Assembly (NCBI GenBank): GCA_947626335.1
Contig: CANQRY010000006.1
Location: 1-42,160, forward strand
Direction: 5' to 3'
DNA length: 42,160 nt
Source of the DNA: an uncultured Clostridia bacterium
GTDB lineage: Bacteria > Bacillota > Clostridia > TANB77 > CAG-508
Shown here: positions 16,878 to 27,978 of the stretch, one piece after another
Numbering within the stretch: the first letter of the stretch is position 1
Layout: each line of letters begins with the position of its first letter
Notes under the pieces: model-generated
What the model was told of the DNA's origin: nothing
Database searches by the model: none
What the model saw: only the letters and a program-made list of their open reading frames with translations
Translations under genes and position numbers: made by a program

Positions 16878-19646
16878 TTATGTGGTTGTATTACCTTGCA
16901 CCTCTCCACTAGGTGTATCAGTACTAGGTGTAGGGGTAGTAGTTGGTGATGGTTCTGAAGTGCCACTACCTCCAGTAGTTCCTGGCGCCTGGTTATTTCC
17001 AGGCGTACTACTACTTCCGGTATTTCCTTCACTTCCAGTTGTTCCAGAGCTTGCTGATTTTTTATTTATTGTTAGCGTAATTGTAACTCCTTTATCTACC
17101 TCTGTTCCTTCTGCTAAGCTTTGTCTTAAAACTAATCCATCTGCTATATTTGAATCTGTGCCTTCTATTACTTGAACAACAAGGCCAAGTAGAGCCTCTC
17201 TTGCTTCTGCTTCTGTTTTTCCTAGCACATTAGGAATTATTATTCTGCTATTTTCTGCTGTATGTTTATCACATTGTTCTGTTGGAACTGCTGAACTGCT
17301 ACTTTTTCCTATAGTTTTCCAACTAGCATTTAATTCTTTTTCTGGTTTTGCTGTATATGATTTTTCCTCTGTTTCTGGGCAAAACTCAGTTGCTACTTTA
17401 CCAGTTTCTTTACATATTTTTACCTTTTCGTGTCCAGTACAAGCTGTTGGAACAGTTCCTTGTACAAAATATTCTGTATATGTACTTGAACATCCACTTG
17501 TTGCTAATTTTCCTGATTGCTTACATACTCTAGCAGTTACTACATTATTTGGTTTTGTAAATTTTGCACTTTTTAGATTTTTATGAACAGCTTTCATAAC
17601 ATTTGACCATATATATATTGCACTATTTGCATAACTATCACTTACTTTATAAGCAGAACCTTCTCCAAATCCATACCACACAGCTGCTGCGTAATATGGC
17701 GTATATCCGCAAAGCCATTTATCTGCTTTTCCATCTGTAGTACCTGTTTTTGCTGCTACATCCATTCCTGATATAGCACAGCGCCATGCTGTACCTTCTG
17801 AGCCTTTTACAACGTCTAGTAAAATATTTGATACAATGTATGCATTAGCTTCTGAAATTACTCTTCTGGTTTCTTGTGATGATTTTACTACTACATTTCC
17901 ATTAGAATCTCTTAGCTCTGTATAGAATGTTGGCTCAATATATACACCTTTATTTGCAAGTGCTGCATAAGCTGCTGCCATTTGTAATGTACTAGAGCCA
18001 TTTGTTGCTCCACCAATAGCTAAACCTAATTCATCTACACCTTTTACATAACTATCTAAGCCAAATTCATGTAAATAATCTATAGATTTATTTACACCAA
18101 TATTTGACATTATTTTTATGTTTACTATGTTTGATGATCTTTCTATTGCTCTTCTAACTGTACATAAACCACAGTAGCTAAGTCCAACGTTGTGTGGATC
18201 CCAATTTCCAAACTTTGTTGGTGTATCATCATAAACAGTTGAAGCAGTAATAATTTTTTCTTCTAGTCCTGGTGCTATATTTGCAAGTGGCTTTATAGAT
18301 GAACCTGTTTGTCTTTCAGAAGTAGCATAATTTGCATATGATATTCCATTATCTTGTAATAAATCTCCACCCATTGCAACTACTTTGCCTGTAGTATGGT
18401 CTATAATTGTCATACCTGCATTTGTTCTAATTTTTTTATTAACTGTTTTTCCTTTTTCATCTTTAACTTGTATTGTTTTATATTGTACTAAAGATTCTTT
18501 TGCCATTTCTTTAATTACTTGTTCTTGAATTTTTGAGTCCTGTGTTGTAACTAATATGTATCCACCTGACCTAATCATATCTTCTGCTGCATCAACACTA
18601 ATATCTTTTACAGCTGCTAAATCTTCAGAAGCTTCTGCTATTGCCATTCTTTGGAAATATGATTCTGTTCCAATATTAAATTTACCTTTTTTAAATTTTA
18701 ATCCTTCTTCTACTTTTGCAACTGCCTCATTATATAGTTTTTCTGCTTCTTCTGGGTCATTGCTAATTCTATTTTGCTCTTTCATGAAATTTAATACTAA
18801 TTTAGTTCTATTTTTAATAAGCTCTGAATGATCATTTTCTGTGTCATAAGGGTTATACATATTTGGTGCGTTATTTATTCCAGCTAAAAATGCTGATTCT
18901 GCTAAATCCAAATCTTTTGCAGATTTTGCAAAATAGTATTTTGCTCCATATTCTACACCATATAGCTCAGGTCCTCCAACAAAAATGACATTTAAATATT
19001 TTTCAATAATTTGTGGTTTTGAAAGCATTTTTTCTATTTGATATGCTCTTGACATTTCACGTATTTTTCTTTCTATACCTTCTGTTCCAGAGTCCGCACT
19101 ATCTTTCATTAAGTTTTTTACTAATTGCTGAGTAATTGTACTTCCTCCACCAACACTAGAGTCTTCAGTACGATTTAAAATATAGCTTACTGTTGCTTTT
19201 GCAGTTCTTAAAATATCTATTCCTGAATGTTCATAAAATCTTTTATCTTCTATTGCTACATAAGCATTTGCCGTAAATCTTCCCATTTCATCAAGTGTAA
19301 TTACTTTTCTATTTTCTTGACCTTCACCATTTAAGTTCTTAGCAAATCCCATGCTTTTTTCTTTTGAGTCAAGTATTTCTGTATTTCCATTTGCAATTAA
19401 ATCTTCTGCTGTTACTGCCCAGTCATCACTAAAGAATATAGCTGCAAATGCTCCTATCGCAGCTAAACCTAATAATATTATTAATATGAATATGGTTAAA
19501 ATTATTTTTTTTATTACCTTTGACTTTTTATTATTTTTTCGTTTTTTATTTTCGTTAGAGCTTTCTCTATTTTTTGCTTTGTTTGCTTTTTTGCTTGTTT
19601 TTATTTTATACTGCTTTGTTTGGCTATTATTTGTATTATTTCCCAT
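16878..19646 (-). CDS. Class A penicillin-binding protein (PBP1a type) with PASTA domain
   Basis: Bifunctional peptidoglycan glycosyltransferase/transpeptidase, membrane anchored. A Lys/Asn-rich cytoplasmic head is followed by one helix (about 45-68). The GT51 domain has AIEDKRFYEHSGID, GGSTITQQLVKN and KIREMSRAYQIEK. The transpeptidase has SxxK in TGSSIKP, SSN in ERSSNIVN and KTG in AAKTGTTDGKADKWL. After a Cys-containing linker (CTVCK-like repeats with paired Cys) comes one PASTA domain (IPNVLGKTEAEAREALL) and a Ser/Thr/Gly/Pro-rich tail. The frame opens 10 codons upstream, but AAGGGGGA spaced before the ATG at 19646 decides the start. 922 residues. Confidence 0.94.
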   Translation of the reverse strand: MGNNTNNSQTKQYKIKTSKKANKAKNRESSNENKKRKNNKKSKVIKKIILTIFILIILLGLAAIGAFAAIFFSDDWAVTAEDLIANGNTEILDSKEKSMGFAKNLNGEGQENRKVITLDEMGRFTANAYVAIEDKRFYEHSGIDILRTAKATVSYILNRTEDSSVGGGSTITQQLVKNLMKDSADSGTEGIERKIREMSRAYQIEKMLSKPQIIEKYLNVIFVGGPELYGVEYGAKYYFAKSAKDLDLAESAFLAGINNAPNMYNPYDTENDHSELIKNRTKLVLNFMKEQNRISNDPEEAEKLYNEAVAKVEEGLKFKKGKFNIGTESYFQRMAIAEASEDLAAVKDISVDAAEDMIRSGGYILVTTQDSKIQEQVIKEMAKESLVQYKTIQVKDEKGKTVNKKIRTNAGMTIIDHTTGKVVAMGGDLLQDNGISYANYATSERQTGSSIKPLANIAPGLEEKIITASTVYDDTPTKFGNWDPHNVGLSYCGLCTVRRAIERSSNIVNIKIMSNIGVNKSIDYLHEFGLDSYVKGVDELGLAIGGATNGSSTLQMAAAYAALANKGVYIEPTFYTELRDSNGNVVVKSSQETRRVISEANAYIVSNILLDVVKGSEGTAWRCAISGMDVAAKTGTTDGKADKWLCGYTPYYAAAVWYGFGEGSAYKVSDSYANSAIYIWSNVMKAVHKNLKSAKFTKPNNVVTARVCKQSGKLATSGCSSTYTEYFVQGTVPTACTGHEKVKICKETGKVATEFCPETEEKSYTAKPEKELNASWKTIGKSSSSAVPTEQCDKHTAENSRIIIPNVLGKTEAEAREALLGLVVQVIEGTDSNIADGLVLRQSLAEGTEVDKGVTITLTINKKSASSGTTGSEGNTGSSSTPGNNQAPGTTGGSGTSEPSPTTTPTPSTDTPSGEVQGNTTT

Positions 19647-19738
19647 AGGTTTTCCCCCTTGGCTAAATTTTAACACATTTATTATATAATATATTATGGA
19701 AAATGAAAAGTGTTTTAATAAATTTTTAATGTTTTTAT

Positions 19739-19799
19739 TAACAAATACAAAAGGAACGGAGCTTTTGTTTTAAAAACTCCGTTCCTTTTGTATTTGTTA
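19739..19799 (-). terminator. 23-bp perfect hairpin between dnaJ and the PBP gene
   Basis: The arms 19739-19761 and 19777-19799 are perfect reverse complements over 23 bp with a 15-nt loop. The GC-rich inner part GGAACGGAG is flanked by an A/T-rich outer part that supplies T-runs on both strands. It ends the hrcA-grpE-dnaK-dnaJ transcript and is unusually long for a terminator. Confidence 0.8.
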
Positions 19800-19830
19800 A
19801 TTTTTCTATATTTAATTCTATATTTAAATT

Positions 19831-20992
19831 TTAGCCAAATAAGCCTTTTTTCTTAACAGGAGGTTGTTCATTCATTGTTTTAGCAAGCTGGGTTAAAAGA
19901 TTTCTTTGCTCTGGTGTTAACTTTTTTGGTACTTGAACTTGCACAGTAAATATAAAATCTCCTGTGCCATTACCATTTAAGTTTTTGAAGCCTTTATTTC
20001 TAATAACAAATTTTGTTCCTGTTCCGAGTACCATCTGGTATAGTGTAAATTTCATCTGTTCCATCTACCATTGGAACTCTAATTTGTGCGCCAAGTGTTG
20101 CTTGCGTAAATGTAATTGGTATTTCGCAAAATACATTATTGCCTTTTCTAGAGTAAAGTCTATGTGTTTTTACATGTACTGCAATATATAGGTCTCCTTT
20201 AGGTCCACCATTTTCGCCTGGTTCTCCTTCTCCTCTTAATACAATAGTTTGATTGTCTGCTACACCTGCTGGAATTTTTACAGATAATCGTACTCCATTT
20301 TTAACTGTGCCTCTTCCCTTGCAAGTTTCACAAGGTTCTTTTATAACTTTTCCTGTTCCATGACAGTTTGAACAGGTTCTCATTGTTTGCATTTGTCCTA
20401 ATATTGTAGTTTGTACTTGTTTTATTTGACCTGTACCATGGCAAACTGTACATGTTTCTGGCTTAGTTCCTGGTTTTGCACCATTTCCATGGCAAGTAGG
20501 GCATGTTTCTTTACGATTTATTGTTACATATCTTTCTGTTCCTAAAAATGATTCTTCAAAACTAATTTCTAAATCATATTGTAAGTCTGCACCTTTTCTT
20601 GGTCCATTTTGACGGTTTGCTCCTCTTGAAGAACCAAAACCTCCACCAAAAAATGATGAGAATATATCTCCTAAATCACTAAAATCTCCAAAACCATCAA
20701 ATCCTGTACTATATGTATAAGTACCATTTCCAAATGGTCCTCCTGCCGTGCCAAATCCACTAGCTTGAGGTCCATCTGGTCCAAATTGATCATACATTTG
20801 TCTTTTTTGAGGATTAGATAAAGTTTCATAAGCTTCGTTTACTTCTTTAAATTTAGCCTCTGCTTCTGCCTTATTATTTGGATTAGCATCTGGGTGATAT
20901 TGTTTTGCAAGCCTTCTATATGCTTTTTTTAGTTCTTCATCTGTAGCATTTTTATTTACACCTAATACTTCGTAATAATCTCTTTTTGCCAT
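19831..20992 (-). CDS. dnaJ: Chaperone DnaJ, one +1 shift
   Basis: Hsp40 co-chaperone of DnaK. Skipping C at 20026 gives 386 residues, the family length. The J domain is intact (YHPDAN carries the HPD motif), followed by a Gly/Phe-rich linker (about 75-125) and four CxxCxGxG zinc repeats: [32 protein letters not shown]. The C-terminal beta domains include [19 protein letters not shown]. The shift lies in [18 protein letters not shown], a conserved motif (family IPxGTQxGxxFRLxGKG), at Gly323. Without it the protein ends eight codons later and lacks the C-terminal 64 residues needed for dimerisation. It is the last gene of the heat-shock operon, 77 nt after dnaK. Confidence 0.92.
20023..20026 (-). 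other. CGGA +1 shift site in dnaJ
   Basis: Coding strand GGT ACT C GGA ACA GGA. Zero frame gives [12 protein letters not shown]. Skipping C at 20026 gives DGTGTGTKF. Confidence 0.88.
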
Positions 20993-21069
20993 TTTATTAC
21001 TTTCCTTTTATAAAAATTTTTATGAAACTGTAAGCTGTAAAATGCCTACAGTTTCATTATATTATAAAA

Positions 21070-23007
<1,938 letters not shown>

Positions 23008-23069
23008 TTATTTATTTTCAAGTATTTTTTAAGGTCAGCCCTTAAATTTATATATTTTAAAATTAAAAT

Positions 23070-23588
23070 CTAATTTGCAACTACCACCATTGAATGGCGT
23101 ATTACTTTGTTTCCTATCATATAACCTTTTCTAAATTCTTCTTTTATTTCTTTTTCACCTAAAGCTTCATCTGCAACAAGGCTTACTGCCTCATGTAGTT
23201 CTGGGTCAAAGGTTTTTCCGATAGCTTCTATTTCTTTTACTCCATTTGCTATAAGTACGTCCTTAAATTGTTTTAGTACAAGTTCTACACCTTGTTTATA
23301 GCCTTCATCTTCTGTTTTGCTTTCTACTGCTTTTTCTAAATTATCAATTACTGGTAAAAAGCTAGATACTATATCTGCCATAATAGAATTATATAGTTCT
23401 TCTCTTTCTTTGTTACTTCTTTTTTTGTAATTATCAAATTCTGCAGCTATTCTTTTTAATCTATCTTCTGTTTCTTCAAGTTTTATTTTTAAGCTTTGAG
23501 TTTCTTTTTTTGCATTAATAATTTCATCTGCTTTATCAATAGTTGCTTCTTCTTTTACTTCTTCTGTATTTTCGTTTTCTTTTTGCAT
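23070..23588 (-). CDS. grpE: Nucleotide exchange factor GrpE
   Basis: Releases ADP from DnaK. It has a long acidic N-terminal coiled coil, the RIAAEFDNYKKRSNKEREE core, and the C-terminal beta domain FDPELHEAVSLVADE... ending GYMIGNKVIRHSMVVVAN. The frame opens at 23618 inside the end of hrcA, but AAGGAGTG sits just before the ATG at 23588 (MQKENENTEE), so that start is preferred, giving 172 residues. It lies between hrcA and dnaK, as in the classic Firmicutes operon. Confidence 0.93.
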   Translation of the reverse strand: MQKENENTEEVKEEATIDKADEIINAKKETQSLKIKLEETEDRLKRIAAEFDNYKKRSNKEREELYNSIMADIVSSFLPVIDNLEKAVESKTEDEGYKQGVELVLKQFKDVLIANGVKEIEAIGKTFDPELHEAVSLVADEALGEKEIKEEFRKGYMIGNKVIRHSMVVVAN

Positions 23589-23607
23589 TTTATCACACTC
23601 CTTATTT

Positions 23608-24612
23608 TTAATTTCCATTTAATTTTTTGCTAATATATTTCATTACTGAAATTACTTTAGAATAATCCATTCTTTTTGGCCCTATAATTCCAATAGTTCC
23701 TAAGTCCTTATCTTGAAAACGGTGTTTAAATGTAATTATGCTAAAATCTTTTAAGCTTTCGTTTTCGTTTTCATCACCTATATATACATTTATGTCTTTT
23801 GCAAACCCAGTATTTAATAGGTCTAGCATAATTTCTTTTTTATCTATTAAATTTATAAAGTTTTTTGCAACTTCTAGACTTTTAAACTCTGGCAAATCAA
23901 ATACTCTATTTGCACCTTCTAAATACATTTTTGATTCTTCGTTTATTACTCTTTCTAATTGCTCCATAATTGGCTTTATTACTTTTAAGCTATAATTCAT
24001 TTCTGAGAAAATGTATTCTTCAAGAGGTTTATCTATTTCGTCTAACGGCTTTCCTTTTAGCTTATTATTAAATATGTGATTTAAAGTATTAACTTGTTCT
24101 TCTGTAATATCTTCGTCAAATTTAATAATAGTTTCTTTTACAATGCCAGTATCCGTAAGAATAACTGCCATTAACATTCTGCTACCTAATAAAACAAATT
24201 TTACTTCTTCTATATTTTGAAGATGTGTTTTGGGTCCTATTGATACTGAAGTATAATGAGTTACTTCTGATAGTGTGCTTGTTGCAATTTGAGTTAATTC
24301 TTCTATTTCATTAACTTTTGTTTCTAATTTAGATTGAATATATTTAATTTCTTGAAGGCTTATATCATCATCTTTAAGAAGTTCATCTACGTAGAATCTG
24401 TAACCTTGTGCTGATGGTACTCTGCCACTTGAAGTGTGAAGTTTATCTAAATAACCACTTTTTTCTAGCTCTACCATTTCGTTTCTAATAGTAGCACTAC
24501 TACAACCTAAATTATATTTTTTTTCGATAATTCCTGAACTAACCGGCTCTGCTGTGTTAATATATTCATCTATAATTGCTTGTAATATTCTCTTTTTTCT
24601 TTCATCTAACAC
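23608..24612 (-). CDS. hrcA: Heat-inducible repressor HrcA
   Basis: Repressor of class I heat-shock genes that binds CIRCE and needs GroEL for activity. The 334-residue product starts MLDERKKRILQAIIDEYINTAEPVSS, with a winged-helix domain including LGCSSATIRNEMVELEKSGYLDKLHTSSGRVPS, then the GAF-like dimerisation domain with FVLLGSRMLMAVILTDTG and the C-terminal IGIIGPKRMDYSKVISVM motif. It is first of the hrcA-grpE-dnaK-dnaJ operon and lies behind two CIRCE-like repeats, implying autoregulation. Confidence 0.96.
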   Translation of the reverse strand: MLDERKKRILQAIIDEYINTAEPVSSGIIEKKYNLGCSSATIRNEMVELEKSGYLDKLHTSSGRVPSAQGYRFYVDELLKDDDISLQEIKYIQSKLETKVNEIEELTQIATSTLSEVTHYTSVSIGPKTHLQNIEEVKFVLLGSRMLMAVILTDTGIVKETIIKFDEDITEEQVNTLNHIFNNKLKGKPLDEIDKPLEEYIFSEMNYSLKVIKPIMEQLERVINEESKMYLEGANRVFDLPEFKSLEVAKNFINLIDKKEIMLDLLNTGFAKDINVYIGDENENESLKDFSIITFKHRFQDKDLGTIGIIGPKRMDYSKVISVMKYISKKLNGN

Positions 24613-24646
24613 ATTTTCACCTTCTTTTATGTAGGCTATTATTATT

Positions 24647-24673
24647 TTAGCAGTCTTTGGTTTTGATTGCTAA
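24647..24673 (-). promoter_or_regulatory. CIRCE-like operator 1 (hrcA proximal)
   Basis: TTAGCAGTC, nine bases, GATTGCTAA. The consensus is TTAGCACTC-N9-GAGTGCTAA; each arm has one change and the spacing is exact. It lies about 35 nt upstream of the hrcA start, downstream of the promoter, where HrcA would block elongation or initiation. Confidence 0.8.
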
Positions 24674-24685
24674 AACTTTATATAT

Positions 24686-24712
24686 ATTATAACCAATTTT
24701 AGCAAATGTCAA
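24686..24712 (-). promoter_or_regulatory. Promoter of the hrcA operon
   Basis: On the minus strand TTGACA, 15-nt spacer, TATAAT. The -35 box lies inside the second CIRCE-like repeat and operator 1 follows just downstream. The spacer is a little short. Confidence 0.55.
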
Positions 24713-24725
24713 TATGTATTGCTAA
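24699..24725 (-). promoter_or_regulatory. CIRCE-like operator 2, overlapping the -35 box
   Basis: TTAGCAAAT, nine bases, TATTGCTAA. The outer TTAGCA/TGCTAA parts are exact and the inner three bases of each arm diverge. Centre-to-centre distance to operator 1 is 52 bp, about five helical turns, so cooperative binding is conceivable. Confidence 0.65.
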
Positions 24726-24728
24726 AAA

Positions 24729-24763
24729 AAGAGTTGTAATTTTATTTTTAAATTACAACTCTT
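24729..24763 (-). terminator. Terminator after hemW
   Basis: AAGAGTTGTAATTT pairs with AAATTACAACTCTT (14 bp) around a 7-nt loop, followed on the minus strand by a run of seven T. It ends the prmC-whiA-hemW transcript. Confidence 0.85.
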
Positions 24764-24776
24764 AGTATTTAGTGAG

Positions 24777-25931
24777 TTACACAAATTCTTCCCATACAAT
24801 ATTTGCAAAATCTAATCCCTTTTTAGAAAGTCTTATTCTATCTCCATCTATTTCAATTAAGTCTTGATTTACTAACTTTTCTAATTTATCATGATATATG
24901 TATATTGGATTTGCTACAAATTTAAGCTTAAACTCTTGCACACTAATTCCTTCTAGTTTTCTTAAGCCTAATAACATATATTCATTTTGTTTTTGTTCTA
25001 TGGTTTGCTTTTCATTAAAAATTAAATTTTCTCGTGATTTTCTTTCTTCAATATTTTGAATATATTTTTCTATTGAAGTAATATTTGAAATTCTGCTTAA
25101 GTCTATATATGAGTGTGCACCAGCTCCAAAGCCAATGTATTCTTTTTGACTCCAACAGTCCATATTATGTCTTGACTCATAACCCCTTTTAGCAAAGTTA
25201 GATATTTCATAATGTATATAGCCACTATTTTCTAATGTTTCTTTTACTTTCCAGTACATTTTTCTTTCTTCGTCTTCTGAAGGAAGTTTAATTTCATTTT
25301 CATTTAGCTTTTTTTCTAGCAAAGTTCCTCCTTCTACAATTAGTGAATATACAGAAATATGCTCTGGTTCTAGTGAAATTATTTCATCAAGCGACTGTTC
25401 TACTTCAATTAATCTTTGGTCTGGAAGTCCTATCATTAAGTCTACATTTATATTGTTAAATCCTACTTCTCTAGCTAAATGGTAGGCATCTACGAAATCA
25501 TAATAATTATGAATTCTTCCTATTTCTTGTAACAAATGATTATGTGTAGATTGAAGTCCTATGCTTAGCCTATTTACTCCTGCTTTTTTGTATTCTTCTA
25601 ACTTTTCAAAATCTACAGTTCCAGGGTTTACTTCTACTGTTATTTCTGCATTTTCATCTACATTATATGTTTCATATATTGCATTTAAAATTTCTGTAAT
25701 ATAGCTACTTTCTATATATGAAGGAGTTCCACCACCTATATAAATTGTTTTAACAACTGATAAACATTTAAATTCTTCTTCCTTGTTTTTTTGCTTAATT
25801 TCAGTTATTAAACTTTTAACATATCTTGGTACCCATTCATGTTTATTAGCTTCTGAAAAAAAGTCACAATATATGCATTTTTGTTTGCAAAATGGAATAT
25901 GTACATATATTCCTAACTCTTTTGGTTTCAT
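24777..25931 (-). CDS. hemW: HemW-type radical SAM protein
   Basis: Radical SAM protein of the HemW/HemN-like group; HemW is proposed to be a heme chaperone rather than coproporphyrinogen oxidase. It has ELGIYVHIPFCKQKCIYCDF with the CxxxCxxC cluster motif, IGGGTPSYI, GLPDQ, SVYSLIVEGGT and the C-terminal HTH-like domain found in HemW. Start is uncertain: the frame opens with a GTG at 25958; ATG codons lie at 25943 (too close to the GGAGGA box) and 25931, which I chose. About 384 residues. It follows whiA by about 47 nt and ends in a strong terminator. Confidence 0.88.
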   Translation of the reverse strand: MKPKELGIYVHIPFCKQKCIYCDFFSEANKHEWVPRYVKSLITEIKQKNKEEEFKCLSVVKTIYIGGGTPSYIESSYITEILNAIYETYNVDENAEITVEVNPGTVDFEKLEEYKKAGVNRLSIGLQSTHNHLLQEIGRIHNYYDFVDAYHLAREVGFNNINVDLMIGLPDQRLIEVEQSLDEIISLEPEHISVYSLIVEGGTLLEKKLNENEIKLPSEDEERKMYWKVKETLENSGYIHYEISNFAKRGYESRHNMDCWSQKEYIGFGAGAHSYIDLSRISNITSIEKYIQNIEERKSRENLIFNEKQTIEQKQNEYMLLGLRKLEGISVQEFKLKFVANPIYIYHDKLEKLVNQDLIEIDGDRIRLSKKGLDFANIVWEEFV

Positions 25932-25977
25932 ATTTAATCTCATTCCTCCATTATGCACAAATCTGGTTGGAAAAGAA

Positions 25978-26871
25978 TTAATTACTTCTTTTTTCTTGTG
26001 CTTTTTTTTGAATTGCTTGAAATCTATGGTTTACTCCTGATTTTCCAATAGGTGCTTTTAGCATTTTTCCAAGTTCTACAAGTGATGCTTCTGGATTTTC
26101 TAGCCTTAAATTTGCTATTTCTTGTAAAGAACTTGATAATTTTTTCAGTTCTCCTGTTTTCTGCAAAAATTTAATATCTTCTATTTGCTTAAATGCTGCA
26201 TTAACTGTTTTGTTTAAATTTGCTGTTTCACAATTTACTTTTCTATTTACATTGTTTCTAATATCTCTAAAAACTCGTATTTCTTCAAATTTTAGCACTG
26301 ATTTATTTGCTCCAATAAGTGCTAAAAAACTTGAAATTTCGTCTCCATCCTTTGTATATAATGAATAATCATTTTTCTTTTTTAAGGTTTTAAATAAAAT
26401 TTGATATTCTTCTAAAACTTTACACACAATTTCTGCATTTTGCTTTTCTGCAAAAAGTATTTCTAAATGATATGTATTTTTAGGGTTATTTATTGAACCT
26501 CCTCCTAAAAACGCTCCTCTTACAAATGCTTTAGAAAGTAGTTCATTATTTAAATTTTTTTCTATTGAATCTTTTTGTAAAATTATTTTACCCTCTATAT
26601 ATTTAATTTCTGGCAATACAAAAGGCTTTGCTGTAATGCAAAAGTTTTTGCCACTTATTTCAATTTCATAATTTGAATAACCAATATTACTAATTAACTT
26701 TCCAAAGCGGTTAATATTATACTCATTTTCTGTTGAAAACTTAAGTTTATTTTTTTCTAATACAACATGATTTGTTGCTAAATAGCCTAAAAGTTCATAC
26801 TTTACCGCTTCTTTATTAGCTAAATTATTTAATTTACTTGTTTCTTCTTTTACTTCACTTGAAAAAGACAT
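25978..26871 (-). CDS. whiA: WhiA-family DNA-binding regulator
   Basis: A 297-residue WhiA: an N-terminal LAGLIDADG-endonuclease-like fold without nuclease residues (FVRGAFLGGGSINNPKNTYHLE is the family signature) and a C-terminal helix-turn-helix (LASLVELGKMLKAPIGKSGVNHRF-like). WhiA affects cell division and chromosome segregation in Firmicutes and sporulation genes in Streptomyces. In many Firmicutes it follows yvcJ/yvcK; here it follows prmC by 15 nt, so that neighbourhood is rearranged. Targets cannot be inferred from this window. Confidence 0.93.
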   Translation of the reverse strand: MSFSSEVKEETSKLNNLANKEAVKYELLGYLATNHVVLEKNKLKFSTENEYNINRFGKLISNIGYSNYEIEISGKNFCITAKPFVLPEIKYIEGKIILQKDSIEKNLNNELLSKAFVRGAFLGGGSINNPKNTYHLEILFAEKQNAEIVCKVLEEYQILFKTLKKKNDYSLYTKDGDEISSFLALIGANKSVLKFEEIRVFRDIRNNVNRKVNCETANLNKTVNAAFKQIEDIKFLQKTGELKKLSSSLQEIANLRLENPEASLVELGKMLKAPIGKSGVNHRFQAIQKKAQEKRSN

Positions 26872-26886
26872 TTTTTCACCAACTTT

Positions 26887-27810
26887 TTAATATTTATTTT
26901 TAAAAATAAGCACTCTATCATTCCCTGCTAAATCTTTAATTGGCTTTTGTGTTTCTAAATTCCAAAAGTTTTGACAGTTTTTCTTATAAAAATTTATTAT
27001 TTTTTCAGCTTGATTATAGCCAATTTCTAATAACAAATAACCATCATACTCTAAATATTTATGTGCTTCATTTAAAATTTTTTTATAAAATAAAAGGCCA
27101 TCTTCTCCGCCATCTAATGCTAGTTTAGGCTCATTTTGTACTTCTTTAGAAAGAGTTTTTATTACACTTGTTTCTATGTATGGAGGGTTTGATACTATAA
27201 TTTTAAACTTTTTATTTTTTATATTTTCAAATAAATTAGAAACTATAAATTCTATTTTTTCTTCTACTTTATTTAAAATAGCATTCTTTTTTGCTACTTG
27301 TATTGCTTCTTTACTTATATCAGATGCTGTTACTTTAGTATTTGTAGAATATTTTGCAATAGATATTCCTATACAGCCACTTCCTGTGCATAAATCTAAA
27401 ACTTCAACTGGTCTATTTTCTGTATTATATTCTTTTATGCCTTCTTTTCTTATACTTTCACATTTTGAATTTACTGTGCATTTTTCTATAATTTTAATGG
27501 CTGTTTCTACTAAAATTTCGGTATCTGGCTGTGGTATTAAAACATTTTCATTAACAAAAAAATTTAAGGCCATAAATTCTTGAGAGTTTGTAATATATTG
27601 AAGTGGCTTTCCATTTATTATTTCTTTTAAGGTTTCTTCGTATTGTTGCTTTTTTAAGGAATTTACTTCTTCTAATTCGTTTTTTAAAAGTTCACTATCA
27701 TTTTGCTTTAAAACAAACTCTAGTAATATTTTGGCTTTAATGTGTGCATCATCTACATTAGATTTTTTTAAAGTGTTTTCACCTAAAATAAGAAGGTCTT
27801 TTTGGTTCAT
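26887..27810 (-). CDS. prmC: Release factor glutamine methyltransferase PrmC
   Basis: Methylates the Gln of the GGQ motif of release factors RF1/RF2 with SAM. The 307-residue product has an N-terminal helical domain, then the methyltransferase fold with LDLCTGSGCIGISIAK (SAM site) and IVSNPPYIE, the NPPY catalytic motif. C-terminal GYLLLEIGYNQ is conserved. About 25 extra residues (CTVNSKCESIRKEGIKEY...) sit between the N-terminal domain and the SAM site compared with the usual length. No shift sites. It is first of prmC-whiA-hemW and follows a terminator. Confidence 0.94.
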   Translation of the reverse strand: MNQKDLLILGENTLKKSNVDDAHIKAKILLEFVLKQNDSELLKNELEEVNSLKKQQYEETLKEIINGKPLQYITNSQEFMALNFFVNENVLIPQPDTEILVETAIKIIEKCTVNSKCESIRKEGIKEYNTENRPVEVLDLCTGSGCIGISIAKYSTNTKVTASDISKEAIQVAKKNAILNKVEEKIEFIVSNLFENIKNKKFKIIVSNPPYIETSVIKTLSKEVQNEPKLALDGGEDGLLFYKKILNEAHKYLEYDGYLLLEIGYNQAEKIINFYKKNCQNFWNLETQKPIKDLAGNDRVLIFKNKY

Positions 27811-27880
27811 TTTTCATTCCTTTTCTTTTTCTTATTTATGTCAAAATTATATCATGTGTAATTTAAAAGTACAAGAGAAA

Positions 27881-27918
27881 AAAACCTTCTTATAACTTTT
27901 ATGTTATAAAAAGGTTTT
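27881..27918. terminator. Terminator after the FGE-domain surface protein gene
   Basis: AAAACCTT-c-TTATAAC pairs with GTTATAA-a-AAGGTTTT around a 6-nt loop, with T-rich sequence on both sides. It lies about 60 nt after the stop of the FGE-domain gene and 70 nt before prmC. Confidence 0.75.
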
Positions 27919-27978
27919 CTTTAATTTTTTTCAAATTACACAAAATTTATTACAATCTCAAATTATTTACGCACCTTG

